64,000 nucleotides of DNA from OLB6 sp964620125 (GCA_964620125.1 CAZUGQ010000010.1:17684-81683), one strand, 5' to 3'. Shown: positions 34,045 through 43,511, counted from the stretch's first letter. Notes: generated by a model from the letters alone, not told the origin. A program made the numbers and translations.

Positions 34045-35970
34045 TTACTCGGCACCCGGGATGTTCAACTGCGCAAACAATTCTTTAACTGCTTGCACCT
34101 TCATGAGCCCCTTGTCTCCTTCGCCATGCTTGCGAAGAGCAACACTGTCTTGTTCAATTTCCTTTGAACCAACTACGAGCGCATAGGGAATCTTCTTCTG
34201 CTCACTTTCTGCAACCTTACGGTTGATCTTTTCATTACGCAGGTCGGTGATTACGCGAAGGCCCATGGACTCGAACTCGGCAGCCAAATCGGTAGCAAAG
34301 CTGTGGTGAGCATCAGCGATGGGGAGAATGCTGATCTGCACTGGCGCTAGCCAGAATGGGAAGTTGCCAGCGTAATGCTCAATGAGGATGGAGATGAAAC
34401 GCTCCATGGACCCGAAAGGAGCACGGTGGATGATTACCGGGCGGTGTTTTGCATTGTCTGCACCGGTATACTCAAGACCAAAGCGCTCAGGCATTACATA
34501 GTCAACCTGCACAGTACCCAACTGCCACTTGCGCCCAATGGCATCGCGAACAATGAAGTCAAACTTCGGACCATAGAACGCAGCCTCGCCTTCACCGATA
34601 AAGTAGTCGAGGCCCATTGCTTCGGCTACCTGCTTGATATCCTGTTCCGCCTTATCCCACATTGCAGGGTCGCCGGCATACTTCGTAGTGTCGTTGGGAT
34701 CACGAACAGATAGGCGCGTTTTCACTTCCATGCCGAAAGTGTGAAACACAAGCTGAGTAAGTTCTATACAGTTGGTGAGCTCGGCATGCAGTTGCTCTTG
34801 CGTGCAGTAAATGTGTGCATCGTCCTGCGTAAAGCCTCGCACCCTACTCAGTCCATTCAGTTCACCACTTTGTTCATAGCGGTATACCGTGCCAAACTCT
34901 GCCAAGCGCAAAGGCAGGTCCCGATATGATCGAGGTTTCGAAGAATAGATCTGGTGGTGATGCGGACAGTTCATCGGCTTCAGCAAGTACTCCTCATCTT
35001 CAACCGTGATCGGAGCAAACTGAGACTCGGCATAGTACGGGTAATGCCCTGAGGTTCTGTACAGGTTCAGGTTGCCGATATGCGGTGTGATCACCTCAAC
35101 ATATCCTCGCTTCAGCAGTTCTGCCTTGATGAAGTCTTCCAGCCTTCGCCGAACTACGGTGCCATTTGGAAGCCACACTGGTAGGCCGCCACCTATGGCT
35201 GGCGTTATCATAAACAGTTCCAGGTCTCGCCCGATTTTTCGGTGATCGCGCTTTTCTGCTTCCTCTCTTTGCTTGATGAACTCATCAAGCTGAGCCTTTT
35301 TCGGAAAGCTTATGCCATAGATACGCGTAAGCATCTTCCTGCTTACATCACCGCGCCAATACGCACCAGCAACGCTGAGAAGTTTGGGAAACTTGATAAC
35401 GCCCGTGCTTGGCACATGCGTGCCACGGCAGAGATCGGTAAACCCGCCCTGACGATACAACGTAATCTCACTGTCGCGCAATCCTTCAAGCAATTCAAGC
35501 TTGTACTCATCACCCTTTTCGGTGAAGTACGCAACAGCATCGTCCCACGTTACAGGTATACGCTCGTACGCTGCATCGGCCTTAGCCAACTCGCGCATCT
35601 TTTCTTCGATGGCAGGCAACGTGTCGATGCTAATGCTTGTCCCGTCGGGTAAGTCTACGTCGTAGTAAAAGCCATTTTCGATTGGTGGCCCAATGCCAAA
35701 CTTCACACCAGGATACAAGGCTTCGAGTGCCTCTGCCATAAGGTGGGCAGTGCTATGCCAAAAAATCTCCTTGCCTTCGGCATCGTCGAACGTTAGAATG
35801 CGTATGGACGCATCTTCTGTTAGGGGGCTTGACAAGTCCCGTGATTTGCCATTAACGAGTATTCCAACGGCATTCCGCCCCAAGCCTTCGGAGATTGATG
35901 TCGCAATCTCCATCCCGGTTGTGCCGAGTGGATACTCACGGCTGTCGCCGTTTGGTAACGTGATGGTCAT
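34045..35970 (-). CDS. thrS: Threonyl-tRNA synthetase
   Basis: ThrS attaches threonine to tRNA-Thr. The 641-residue protein has an N-terminal TGS domain (residues ~1-60), an editing domain with 'HSTAHLMAEAL' and 'DLCRGTHVPSTG', and the class II core with 'VRRRLEDFIKAELLKRGY' (motif 1), 'MNCPHHHQIY' and 'FRYEQSGELNGLSRVRGFTQDD'-like motif 2 (YRYEQSGELNGLSRVRGFTQ). Motif 3 'IIHRAPFGSMERFISILIEH' and a C-terminal anticodon-binding domain complete it. Infection-type truncation or frameshift is absent. It starts at an ATG, 8 bp after the stop of the OmpA-like gene. Confidence 0.97.
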   Translation of the reverse strand: MTITLPNGDSREYPLGTTGMEIATSISEGLGRNAVGILVNGKSRDLSSPLTEDASIRILTFDDAEGKEIFWHSTAHLMAEALEALYPGVKFGIGPPIENGFYYDVDLPDGTSISIDTLPAIEEKMRELAKADAAYERIPVTWDDAVAYFTEKGDEYKLELLEGLRDSEITLYRQGGFTDLCRGTHVPSTGVIKFPKLLSVAGAYWRGDVSRKMLTRIYGISFPKKAQLDEFIKQREEAEKRDHRKIGRDLELFMITPAIGGGLPVWLPNGTVVRRRLEDFIKAELLKRGYVEVITPHIGNLNLYRTSGHYPYYAESQFAPITVEDEEYLLKPMNCPHHHQIYSSKPRSYRDLPLRLAEFGTVYRYEQSGELNGLSRVRGFTQDDAHIYCTQEQLHAELTNCIELTQLVFHTFGMEVKTRLSVRDPNDTTKYAGDPAMWDKAEQDIKQVAEAMGLDYFIGEGEAAFYGPKFDFIVRDAIGRKWQLGTVQVDYVMPERFGLEYTGADNAKHRPVIIHRAPFGSMERFISILIEHYAGNFPFWLAPVQISILPIADAHHSFATDLAAEFESMGLRVITDLRNEKINRKVAESEQKKIPYALVVGSKEIEQDSVALRKHGEGDKGLMKVQAVKELFAQLNIPGAE

Positions 35971-35978
35971 GGTTCCGA

Positions 35979-37505
35979 TTACTTCTCCAGAATCACAATC
36001 TCAACTCGACGATTCAACTGTCGGCCTTCGTCTGTTGAGTTGGTTGCAACAGGGCGCTTTTCCCCGTAGCCCTGCGAAGACATCCGTTCTGCGGCGATTC
36101 GTCCGTTATTCACCAGATAGTCGCGCACAGATTTAGCTCGCCTGTCCGAGAGGCGAAGGTTGTAGTTGTCTGAACCGATGCTGTCTGTGTGTCCTGCGAT
36201 CTCAATCTTTAGCGTAGGATTCTTATTCAACACTTCTACGAAACGGTCTAATTCGAACCGGCTTTCCGGACGCAGATCCCACTTATCGTAATCAAAGAAG
36301 ATGTTGTTTAGCTGTGCAACACTTCCTGCTTCGATGGGAACCAGGTATAGGTCTCTACTCACTTCTGTATACTCAACAATGCTGGTGAGGTCCAGATTTT
36401 CATTCACGGAGATGTAGCCATCTGCCGACGCTCGAAAGCCGTATCGAGCACCAGCAGGCAGCACGATCTTGAACGCACCTGTGGTCGGAGTCGACCGTGC
36501 AATGCCTAATTCCCTTCCACTGGCTAGATCCTCATAGGCTATGTCTGCTTCGATTGGTTCGCCAGTTTTTTTATTGAGCACCCTACCTCGCACAAGCACC
36601 ACAGGTCGCGGACGAGCACTTTCTGGCAATCGAATCTTGAAGATGTCTCCTGCACCAAAGGTGTTGTTATAGGACACGTAGTAGGCAAAGTCTCCTGACG
36701 CAGGAATGGTATAGTACAAATCCCAACCAGTGCTGTTGATGGTACTGCCAAGATTCTCTGGTGCGCTCCACTGCGTCCACGTACTGTCCAGCCTACGTGT
36801 TACAAACACATCAAATGCGCCAAAGCCCCCTTGCCCATCCGAAGCGAAGTACAGCGATGAGTTGTCGGATGCGATAAACGGTGTGGCTTCGTGCCCGAGC
36901 GAATTCACCACCTCACCTAGATTCTTGGGTTCAGTCCACGTGCTGTCCGACTTTCTAAAGGAAACGTAGAGGTCTTTACCACCGCGTGAGTCCTGCCGTT
37001 CAATAGCCATGATGAGCGTTTTACCATCATTGGCCAGCGAGAATTCACCGAATCTGTTGTTGTTGTAGTAGTTCTCGATTTGCAGTGAGACGGGATCAGA
37101 CCAACCCGTTGCCGTTCTGTGACTGATAGCAACGGAACGATGACGATTGCGCGCGTCGGCATATCCATCACCAACAATAGCAGTGTTCCCGTCCGGCGTG
37201 ATGGAGCACAAGTAATTGTTGTCACGATTGTTGAGTGGCACACCGATGTTGCGAGCAACACCCCATGTACCATCGGCCTGCAGCTCACTATACCAAATGT
37301 CCTGCCTACCACCACCGATGTTGTCGGGCGAATGACTGCGGCAGAAGTACAGCGTACGTCCGTCAGGCGAGATTACTGGTAAGATGTCATCATACGGTCC
37401 GTTGATTGCCGGCCCCAGGTTCACAGGCGCATCGGCGTCCTGCTGACCAACAGCGGCCAGAGGAAGTAGAACCAGAATAACAACGCAAAGGCTGCGCAGT
37501 ATCAT
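35979..37505 (-). CDS. OmpA family protein with PD40 (TolB-like) propeller
   Basis: This 508-residue outer-membrane-associated protein has a signal peptide (LCVVILVLLPLAAVGQ). WD40-like PD40 repeats form a propeller (ISPDGRTLYFCR, 'SITPDGNTAIV', 'SLANDGKTLIM', 'FIASDNSSLYFASDGQGG'). A carboxypeptidase-regulatory-like beta-sandwich follows ('VRGRVLNKKTGEPIEADI'), then a C-terminal OmpA peptidoglycan-binding domain ('FFDYDKWDLRPES', 'IEIAGHTDSIGSDNYNLRLS', 'RMSSQGYGEKRP'). The same layout occurs in Bacteroidota envelope proteins, including some near T9SS (PorE-like). The ATG overlaps the stop of the upstream cyclophilin gene (ATGA), so the two are translationally coupled. Confidence 0.9.
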   Translation of the reverse strand: MILRSLCVVILVLLPLAAVGQQDADAPVNLGPAINGPYDDILPVISPDGRTLYFCRSHSPDNIGGGRQDIWYSELQADGTWGVARNIGVPLNNRDNNYLCSITPDGNTAIVGDGYADARNRHRSVAISHRTATGWSDPVSLQIENYYNNNRFGEFSLANDGKTLIMAIERQDSRGGKDLYVSFRKSDSTWTEPKNLGEVVNSLGHEATPFIASDNSSLYFASDGQGGFGAFDVFVTRRLDSTWTQWSAPENLGSTINSTGWDLYYTIPASGDFAYYVSYNNTFGAGDIFKIRLPESARPRPVVLVRGRVLNKKTGEPIEADIAYEDLASGRELGIARSTPTTGAFKIVLPAGARYGFRASADGYISVNENLDLTSIVEYTEVSRDLYLVPIEAGSVAQLNNIFFDYDKWDLRPESRFELDRFVEVLNKNPTLKIEIAGHTDSIGSDNYNLRLSDRRAKSVRDYLVNNGRIAAERMSSQGYGEKRPVATNSTDEGRQLNRRVEIVILEK

Positions 37506-38113
37506 GAGCCAATTTTCTTGATGGTCATCTCAATCTTCTCAAGCGGATTATCGCGGTGGTCCCGTGGTGCCGATACGATGGCGTCCACAACCTCCATGCC
37601 ACGAACAACTTCTCCGAAGGCAGTGTACTGCCCGTCCAGATTTGGCGTTGCTGCAACACAAATGAAGAACTGACCACCAAAGCTGTTTGGATCGCTGGTG
37701 CGCGCCGCACTCATCACGCCACGCACATGCTTGCGATCGCTAAACTCAGCCTTTACCTTTTCCGGGTATCCGCCGGTACCCCACGTTTCGCGGGGCTTGT
37801 CCTTGCTGTTTGGATCGCCACCTTGAATCACGAAACCAGGAATTACCCGATGAAATGCAGTTCCATCATAATAACCTTCGGCGATACGATCGGCCATGAA
37901 CTTGGCATGCAGTGGCGCAGTTTCGGGCCAGAGTACAAAATCAATTGTACCCAATTGTGTGTTCCCCTGACGTACGGTGATTCGAAACGTATCGGTTGGT
38001 GATGTGGTTGTCATGGAGCCTTGCTTGGTTTTGGGTGTGTTAGAGTTTTGTGCATGGAGGTTACCCATAAAGACAAGGCTCAGGATAACACAGACGAAGA
38101 GAGTGCGGGTCAT
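37502..38113 (-). CDS. Periplasmic peptidyl-prolyl isomerase, cyclophilin type
   Basis: This 203-residue exported cyclophilin speeds cis-trans isomerisation at proline. The signal peptide is TLFVCVILSLVFMGNLHAQ. The catalytic fold has 'FMADRIAEGYYDGTAFHRVI', 'GFVIQGGDP', 'GVMSAARTSDPNSFGGQFFI' and 'YTAFGEVVRGMEVVDAI'. The FHRVIPGFVIQGGDP active-site segment is intact. It starts at an ATG and ends overlapping the OmpA-like gene. The upstream gene carries another, divergent cyclophilin domain, so this locus holds two in tandem. A role in folding outer-membrane or secreted proteins is likely. Confidence 0.92.
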   Translation of the reverse strand: MTRTLFVCVILSLVFMGNLHAQNSNTPKTKQGSMTTTSPTDTFRITVRQGNTQLGTIDFVLWPETAPLHAKFMADRIAEGYYDGTAFHRVIPGFVIQGGDPNSKDKPRETWGTGGYPEKVKAEFSDRKHVRGVMSAARTSDPNSFGGQFFICVAATPNLDGQYTAFGEVVRGMEVVDAIVSAPRDHRDNPLEKIEMTIKKIGS

Positions 38114-38134
38114 GAACGCTCCTACGTGGGAAAA

Positions 38135-39607
38135 TCAGTCGATTCGAATTGAATGGATAAGGATGGGCTTGCGCGGCATTGGGTCTATATCACCAAACAC
38201 ACCGGGCTCCAACGGCACCTGCGATATCGCTTGCACAACATCCATTCCTTCTGTTACTCGTCCAAAAATCGTGTATTGATAGGGAAGTGACGCTGCCTTT
38301 TCCAAACAGATGAAAAACTGGCTGGTACCCGAACCCCGTTCGGGCTTCCTTGCCATGGCAACAACACCGGGCTGATATCCGATGCGTCCCGACGGACTCA
38401 AGCTGTCCAGCTCCTCCTGCAGTGGTTCGCCATTAGCCGTTGAACCTCCACGTCCCCATTCAGCTTTGGCCTTTAGCTGCCGCGATGTTGGATCTCCCAT
38501 CTGTATCACAAACCCGGGTACAACCCGATGGATGTGTGTGTGATCATAGTATCGCTTGGAAACCAAAGCAAGGAAGTTCTCCACGGTTCGTGGAGCATCG
38601 TTACTATATAGCGCAAGGCGAATAGAGCCCATTGACGTTCTAATGCGCACATGATTGGTGATGGTTGGCTCTGCTGTAGGTATCTCAGCTTCGGCATTGG
38701 CAGGGGTACGCTGCACTGCCGGTTGGGCAGGTTTTGTTTCTGTCAGTGCAGAATCGTGCTTTTGCTCTGGTGAACAGGCTGTAATAAGAACTGTTATACC
38801 GAGCACGATTCGATAGCCGATGAAGATGCCGAGACTCCTGGTTCGAAGGTAGCGGAGTAGGAAGGCAATCGCCAGGTAACCGCTAATCATCGCGGCAAGT
38901 GTGGCAACTGCGAGTTCTAAGCCCCCTTCCCTCCATGATAGGTGTTCTAACTCACCCACAAACTCAAACACGCCCGCTCCAAGAATTGCAGGGATAGACA
39001 GCAAGAAGGAGAAGCGAGCGGCATCCTCACGTGCAAGACCCTGGAACAGGCCTGCCATGATGGTGGACCCACTGCGCGATACTCCTGGAATGAGTGCCAA
39101 CACCTGCGCACTCCCAATGGCTAAAGTGTCCATTATGGTCAAGTCTTCAACATGACGCTTCAATGAAGCACGCTTCTCTGCCCACCATAAGAGAAGAGCC
39201 ACACCTATCAAGCTGATGGAGATTACCGTAAGGTCCTTGGTAAAGGAGCCTTCGATGAGTTTGCGCGCCACCAACCCAACGATAACGATTGGAATCGTAC
39301 CCAATACAACAAGTACTGCCAATCGTGCCTGCGGAGACCATGTGGATGGTGCTCTGCGCCAGGGCCGAAGCACCTCGGAGAACATTGCAATGCACATGTC
39401 GGCCACGTCGCGCCAGAAATACACGAGCACAGACAACAGTGTGCCGAGTTGTATGGTGGCCATGAACGCCGTCCACTCTTCGGGTCGTGCGGGATCAACC
39501 ACCCCAAACAGTGCCCCTGCTATGGTAAGGTGCGCTGTACTGCTGATAGGGATGAATTCCGTCAGCCCTTGGATTATTCCAAGGATGACAGCAATGAGCA
39601 GGGTCAT
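38135..39607 (-). CDS. uppP: Fusion: undecaprenyl-diphosphatase UppP plus cyclophilin-type PPIase
   Basis: This single 490-residue frame joins two normally separate proteins. Residues 1-~277 are a full-length UppP/BacA, the inner-membrane phosphatase that recycles undecaprenyl pyrophosphate for peptidoglycan synthesis; 'GLTEFIPISSTAHL' and 'PGVSRSGSTIMAG' are its active-site motifs. Residues ~325-490 are a cyclophilin with 'RTVENFLALVSKRYYDHTHI', 'GFVIQMGDP' and 'GTSQFFICLEKA'. The last UppP helix ends in LITAC (Cys codon 38774-38776), a lipobox-like sequence, followed by a ~45-residue Pro/Ala/Glu-rich linker. I chose the ATG at 39607 (MTLLIAVILG) as the normal UppP start. The fusion could be real or could reflect a lost gene boundary; see the findings. 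Confidence 0.85.
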   Translation of the reverse strand: MTLLIAVILGIIQGLTEFIPISSTAHLTIAGALFGVVDPARPEEWTAFMATIQLGTLLSVLVYFWRDVADMCIAMFSEVLRPWRRAPSTWSPQARLAVLVVLGTIPIVIVGLVARKLIEGSFTKDLTVISISLIGVALLLWWAEKRASLKRHVEDLTIMDTLAIGSAQVLALIPGVSRSGSTIMAGLFQGLAREDAARFSFLLSIPAILGAGVFEFVGELEHLSWREGGLELAVATLAAMISGYLAIAFLLRYLRTRSLGIFIGYRIVLGITVLITACSPEQKHDSALTETKPAQPAVQRTPANAEAEIPTAEPTITNHVRIRTSMGSIRLALYSNDAPRTVENFLALVSKRYYDHTHIHRVVPGFVIQMGDPTSRQLKAKAEWGRGGSTANGEPLQEELDSLSPSGRIGYQPGVVAMARKPERGSGTSQFFICLEKAASLPYQYTIFGRVTEGMDVVQAISQVPLEPGVFGDIDPMPRKPILIHSIRID

Positions 39608-39610
39608 GTG

Positions 39611-39618
39611 CAAAACTA
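39611..39618 (-). promoter_or_regulatory. TAnnTTTG -7 element overlapping a near-leaderless start
   Basis: On the minus strand TAGTTTTG ends 3 bp before the uppP ATG. If it acts as a -7 element, transcription would start at or next to the A of ATG. Confidence 0.4.
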
Positions 39619-39653
39619 CGGAGAGTGCAGCTGCGGCATCTCTTGATTGTAGT

Positions 39654-42506
39654 CTAGTGTGCTTCGTACCAAGAGCCCCCTACCCCGGTATCAACCACTA
39701 CAGGAACATTGTTCAAGGGCATGGCACCTTCCATTTCGCTTACCACAAGCGCACGCAGCGATTCAAGTTCGGAGCTTTTCACTTCGAAGAGCAGTTCGTC
39801 ATGCACCTGCAGCATCATCCGTGCAGTACTGCCTTCGCTCATCATCCTTCGATGAACGTTGATCATAGCAAGCTTCATCATGTCGGCCGCACTTCCTTGT
39901 ATTGGAGTGTTGATGCACGCTCTTTCGGCTGCTGCCTGCAATGCCTTGTTATTACTGGTGATCTGTGGAAAGTACCGGCGCCGGCCTAGGATGGTAGTGG
40001 TGTAGCCTCGGTCGCGAGTGGTAGCAATGGTGTCTTCGATAAATCTTCTGATACCTGGATACTTGGCAAAGTAGTTGTCGATGATGGCTTGGCCCTCGGT
40101 TCTGGTAAGCCCAAGCCGCTGCGACAGGCCGAACGCTCCCTGGCCATACATGATGCCAAAGTTGGTTGTCTTTGCAATGCGGCGCTGCTCGCTGGTAACA
40201 TTGGCAACAGGAACGTCGAACAGTATTGCGGCGGTTGCCTTGTGGATGTCCTCACCCTGTTTGAATGCGGCAATCAAATTCTCGTCCTGACTCATCGCAG
40301 CCATGATGCGCAGTTCGATCTGCGAATAGTCGGCTGAAAGAATAACGCTGTCTTTGTCCTGTGGTACGAAGGCCTTGCGTATCTGCTGTCCAAGTTCCGT
40401 TCTCACGGGAATGTTCTGAAGGTTAGGTTCGGTGCTGCTCAGTCGGCCGGTAGCAGCCACTGTTTGATTGAATGAAGTGTGTACGCGCCCTGTTCGTTTA
40501 TTGATCAACCGTGGCAAGGCATCCACGTAGGTTGACCGGAGTTTTTCAACCTGTCGGTACTCCAGCACGAGTTGTGCAATGGGATAGGCATCAGCGAGCT
40601 CGGAGAGTACGCTTACGTCGGTGCTATATCCGGTTTTGGTTTTCTTCTTTCCCGGAAGCATCATTTTCTCAAACAACACTTCACCCAACTGCTTTGGCGA
40701 GTTGATGGTGAACTGCTCACCTGCCTCTTGATGGATGGCTTTTTCAAGGCGTTCCGCTTCGGCGCGCATGAAGTCGCCCAGATCTGCCAAAGCCCCCTGA
40801 TCGATGTACACACCTTGAAACTCCATGTGTACGAGCACTTCTTCAACGGGGAACTCCACTGTGGTAGCCAGATGAAGGAGGTTTTCCTTTTCGAGCTGCG
40901 GTTGTAGGATGTGAGCAAGTTTGAGTGCAACGTCAGCATCCTCACCGGCATACTCTGCAACTACCGAAGGATCAACATCGCGCATGCTGCGCTGCGAACC
41001 TTTCTTCTCTCCGATGAGTGCAGTGATGGAAATGGGGCGGTAGTGCATCCAGCGCTCAGCTAGTGCATCAAGGTTGTGTGGTAGGTCGGGGTTCAGGATG
41101 AAGCTTGCCAACATCGTATCGAATTCAATGGGTTCGAGCACAATGCCGTATCGGCGCAACACAAGAGCATCGTACTTAAGGTTTTGGCCTACCTTACCAA
41201 CAGATGGGTTAACGAGAAGAGGCTTGAGGCTTGCGATTACATCAGCAACAGGAAGCCCGTGGTGCTCCGTTGAATCCTGGAACAGTGAAGTGTTGGTGTT
41301 ATCACTGCGATCGTCAACATCAATGTAGAAGGCCTTGCCCTCCTGCACACACAAGGCCACACCAACAATGGCACAGCTCATGGCATCCAGACCGGTAGTC
41401 TCCAAATCCACACTCAGCCAGTCTGGTGTTCCGATGTCCTGCAGCATGCTCGCTAGGGTACCTGGTGTGTCAACAAGGATGTAGTCGTGTTCAACATCGC
41501 GGATGGTGAGCAGGTGAGGTGGGGCGTCGGCGAAGGGTGGTTGATCCTCCTGCTCATCCGTAAGCGCTCTGTTGCCTAATGCGGCGGATCGCTCCAGGTA
41601 GTCGCTATCTGCGAGATGCACACCACGTGCTGCAGCGTACTGACGGAAGCGGTGCCGCAGCGTGGTAAAGCCTAGTTCTTCGAAGAGTTTGTCAATTGCT
41701 TCGAAGTTCATATCTGACCGAGCCAAGGCCTCTCGATTTGCTTCGATCGGTACGTCTGTGTGTATGGTAACCAGTTGTTTAGACAGAAAGGCCTGTTCCT
41801 TCTGCTCTTCGAGCTTTTTACGTACTGCCGGTTTCTCGATCTCGTCGAGATGCTCATACATGTTCTCGAGCGAACCATACTTCTGCACAAGCGGTAAAGC
41901 CGTTTTCTCTCCGATACCTTTCACGCCAGGAACATTATCTACGGCATCCCCCATCAGTGCAAGCACGTCAACCACGTGTTCAGGTGGAACGCCAAACTTC
42001 TCGATTACCCGTTCTCGGTTGTATCGGTCGTACGTACCAACATCCTTTCCGGGACGCAGCACTTCTACGATGTGATTTACGAGTTGGAAGTAATCCTTGT
42101 CACTCGTTACACACATCACCTCGTGGCCAGCTTCGGATTCGCGGCGTGCAATGGTGCCGATAATGTCGTCGGCCTCATATCCCGGCAACTCAATACGTTT
42201 AAGCCCCATGAGGTCAATGAGATTTTTAATGCGCGTCATCTGCGGCACAAGGTCATCCGGGAATGCATCCCGATTGGCCTTGTATTGCGGGAACATCTCA
42301 TGGCGGAATGTGGGGGCCGACGTATCGAACACCACGGCAATGGCTTCCGGTTTCTGTTTTTCGATCAGGCTTGCCAAAATGTTGGCAAATGCGAACACTG
42401 CGAAGGTTGGCTCGCCTGATGGTGCCTGCATACCTGTGCGTGCGAGAGCATGGTAGGCGCGGAAGACCAAAGAAAAGCCGTCAACAAGAATGATAGGGTT
42501 GGCCAT
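39654..42506 (-). CDS. polA: DNA polymerase I
   Basis: PolA fills gaps and removes RNA primers during repair and lagging-strand synthesis. The 950-residue protein has all three domains. The 5'-3' exonuclease spans residues 1-~290, with 'VFDTSAPTFRHEMFPQYKAN' and the helix-3-turn-helix 'DNVPGVKGIGEKTA'. The 3'-5' exonuclease spans ~340-540, with motifs Exo I DLETTGLD, Exo II NLKYDALVL and Exo III YAGEDADV, so proofreading should be active. The polymerase has motif A DYSQIELRIMAAMS, motif B RIAKTTNFGIMYGQG and motif C VHDELLFEV. The ATG lies 3 bp after TAACTTGG, near the -7 consensus. It is divergent from terC. Confidence 0.97.
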   Translation of the reverse strand: MANPIILVDGFSLVFRAYHALARTGMQAPSGEPTFAVFAFANILASLIEKQKPEAIAVVFDTSAPTFRHEMFPQYKANRDAFPDDLVPQMTRIKNLIDLMGLKRIELPGYEADDIIGTIARRESEAGHEVMCVTSDKDYFQLVNHIVEVLRPGKDVGTYDRYNRERVIEKFGVPPEHVVDVLALMGDAVDNVPGVKGIGEKTALPLVQKYGSLENMYEHLDEIEKPAVRKKLEEQKEQAFLSKQLVTIHTDVPIEANREALARSDMNFEAIDKLFEELGFTTLRHRFRQYAAARGVHLADSDYLERSAALGNRALTDEQEDQPPFADAPPHLLTIRDVEHDYILVDTPGTLASMLQDIGTPDWLSVDLETTGLDAMSCAIVGVALCVQEGKAFYIDVDDRSDNTNTSLFQDSTEHHGLPVADVIASLKPLLVNPSVGKVGQNLKYDALVLRRYGIVLEPIEFDTMLASFILNPDLPHNLDALAERWMHYRPISITALIGEKKGSQRSMRDVDPSVVAEYAGEDADVALKLAHILQPQLEKENLLHLATTVEFPVEEVLVHMEFQGVYIDQGALADLGDFMRAEAERLEKAIHQEAGEQFTINSPKQLGEVLFEKMMLPGKKKTKTGYSTDVSVLSELADAYPIAQLVLEYRQVEKLRSTYVDALPRLINKRTGRVHTSFNQTVAATGRLSSTEPNLQNIPVRTELGQQIRKAFVPQDKDSVILSADYSQIELRIMAAMSQDENLIAAFKQGEDIHKATAAILFDVPVANVTSEQRRIAKTTNFGIMYGQGAFGLSQRLGLTRTEGQAIIDNYFAKYPGIRRFIEDTIATTRDRGYTTTILGRRRYFPQITSNNKALQAAAERACINTPIQGSAADMMKLAMINVHRRMMSEGSTARMMLQVHDELLFEVKSSELESLRALVVSEMEGAMPLNNVPVVVDTGVGGSWYEAH

Positions 42507-42526
42507 GCGCCAAGTTAGGCAGCACG

Positions 42527-42534
42527 TAGATTTG
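42527..42534 (+). promoter_or_regulatory. TAnnTTTG -7 promoter element of terC
   Basis: TAGATTTG matches the -7 consensus and lies 20 bp before the terC ATG. A TTG at 42499-42501 is 25 bp upstream, somewhat farther than the usual -33 box. The 48-bp polA-terC gap is too short for a manganese (yybP-ykoY) riboswitch. Confidence 0.45.
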
Positions 42535-42554
42535 CCGGATTATCCAAAGAGTCC

Positions 42555-43511
42555 ATGATCATTCCAGAGTTCTGGCTTTACGTCGGCTTCCTCCTCCTTG
42601 TGGGCCTGCTGTTGGCGCTGGACCTTGGTGTTTTCAATCGAACGCCAAGGGTTGTATCTGTTAGTTCGGCTCTGGCCTGGACAACGTTCTGGATTACGCT
42701 CGCCCTCGCATTTAATGGAGTTGTGTACTACACGCGGGGTGCCGAAGCAGCTAAGGAGTTTTTTGCCGGTTACCTGCTGGAGCAGTCGCTATCGGTTGAC
42801 AACATCTTCGTTATCATTCTCATCCTTCGGTACTTCAAGGTTGCGCCACAGTACCACCACAAGGTATTGTTCTGGGGCATTGTGGGTGCTCTTGTAATGC
42901 GCGGCACGATGATCGCCATCGGTGCTGCTCTCATCTCGGCCTTTTCCTGGATCTATTTTGTGTTTGGCGGATTCCTTGTTTTTACGGGTATCCGCATGGC
43001 GTTTGCTTCGGAGGATACCCAGGATGTTGGTAACAATCGCGTTGTAAAACTCAGCCGCCGTTTTTTACGCGTAACTGACGAGTATCACCAGGAGCGGTTT
43101 CGTGTGCTCAAGAACAGACAGTGGTACTTTACCCCGCTGTTTGTTGTGCTTCTCACGATTGAAGCTACCGACCTGGTTTTTGCCGTTGATAGTATCCCGG
43201 CAATCTTCGCCATTACCCATGATCCTTTCATCGTGTTCACCAGCAACATATTCGCAGTGATGGGTTTGCGAAGTCTGTTCTTTGCTGTTGCAGGCGTGAT
43301 GCGCCTCTTTCACTATCTGAAGTTTGGTTTGAGCATCATCCTCACCTTTATTGGCGTGAAGATGTTCATACAGCCGTGGACTCACATTCCGGTTGAGTAC
43401 GCACTTGCAATCATTGCCAGTGTACTCGGACTTAGCATCATTGCATCAATCGTCTTCCCAGAGAAAACGGTGTTAGGCAACACAGATGATAGTGAAGGGG
43501 CTGACGCATAG
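42555..43511 (+). CDS. TerC/Alx family integral membrane protein
   Basis: This 318-residue protein has about nine hydrophobic helices. TerC-family motifs are 'GYLLEQSLSVDNIFVIILIL' and 'TIEATDLVFAVDSIPAIFAI', each carrying the conserved acidic residues in the membrane, and 'NIFAVMGLRSLFF'. Members such as Alx and MeeF/YceF-type TerC proteins are linked to manganese export and metal loading of exported proteins. The polar loop between residues ~160 and 200 matches Alx. The start is ATG 42555. The last 26 bp overlap the next gene in another frame, suggesting coupled expression. Confidence 0.92.
   Translation: MIIPEFWLYVGFLLLVGLLLALDLGVFNRTPRVVSVSSALAWTTFWITLALAFNGVVYYTRGAEAAKEFFAGYLLEQSLSVDNIFVIILILRYFKVAPQYHHKVLFWGIVGALVMRGTMIAIGAALISAFSWIYFVFGGFLVFTGIRMAFASEDTQDVGNNRVVKLSRRFLRVTDEYHQERFRVLKNRQWYFTPLFVVLLTIEATDLVFAVDSIPAIFAITHDPFIVFTSNIFAVMGLRSLFFAVAGVMRLFHYLKFGLSIILTFIGVKMFIQPWTHIPVEYALAIIASVLGLSIIASIVFPEKTVLGNTDDSEGADA

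Noticed and set aside
42507..42554. Manganese (yybP-ykoY) riboswitch before the TerC-family gene
   Set aside because: The gap is 48 bp with no aptamer-like stems.
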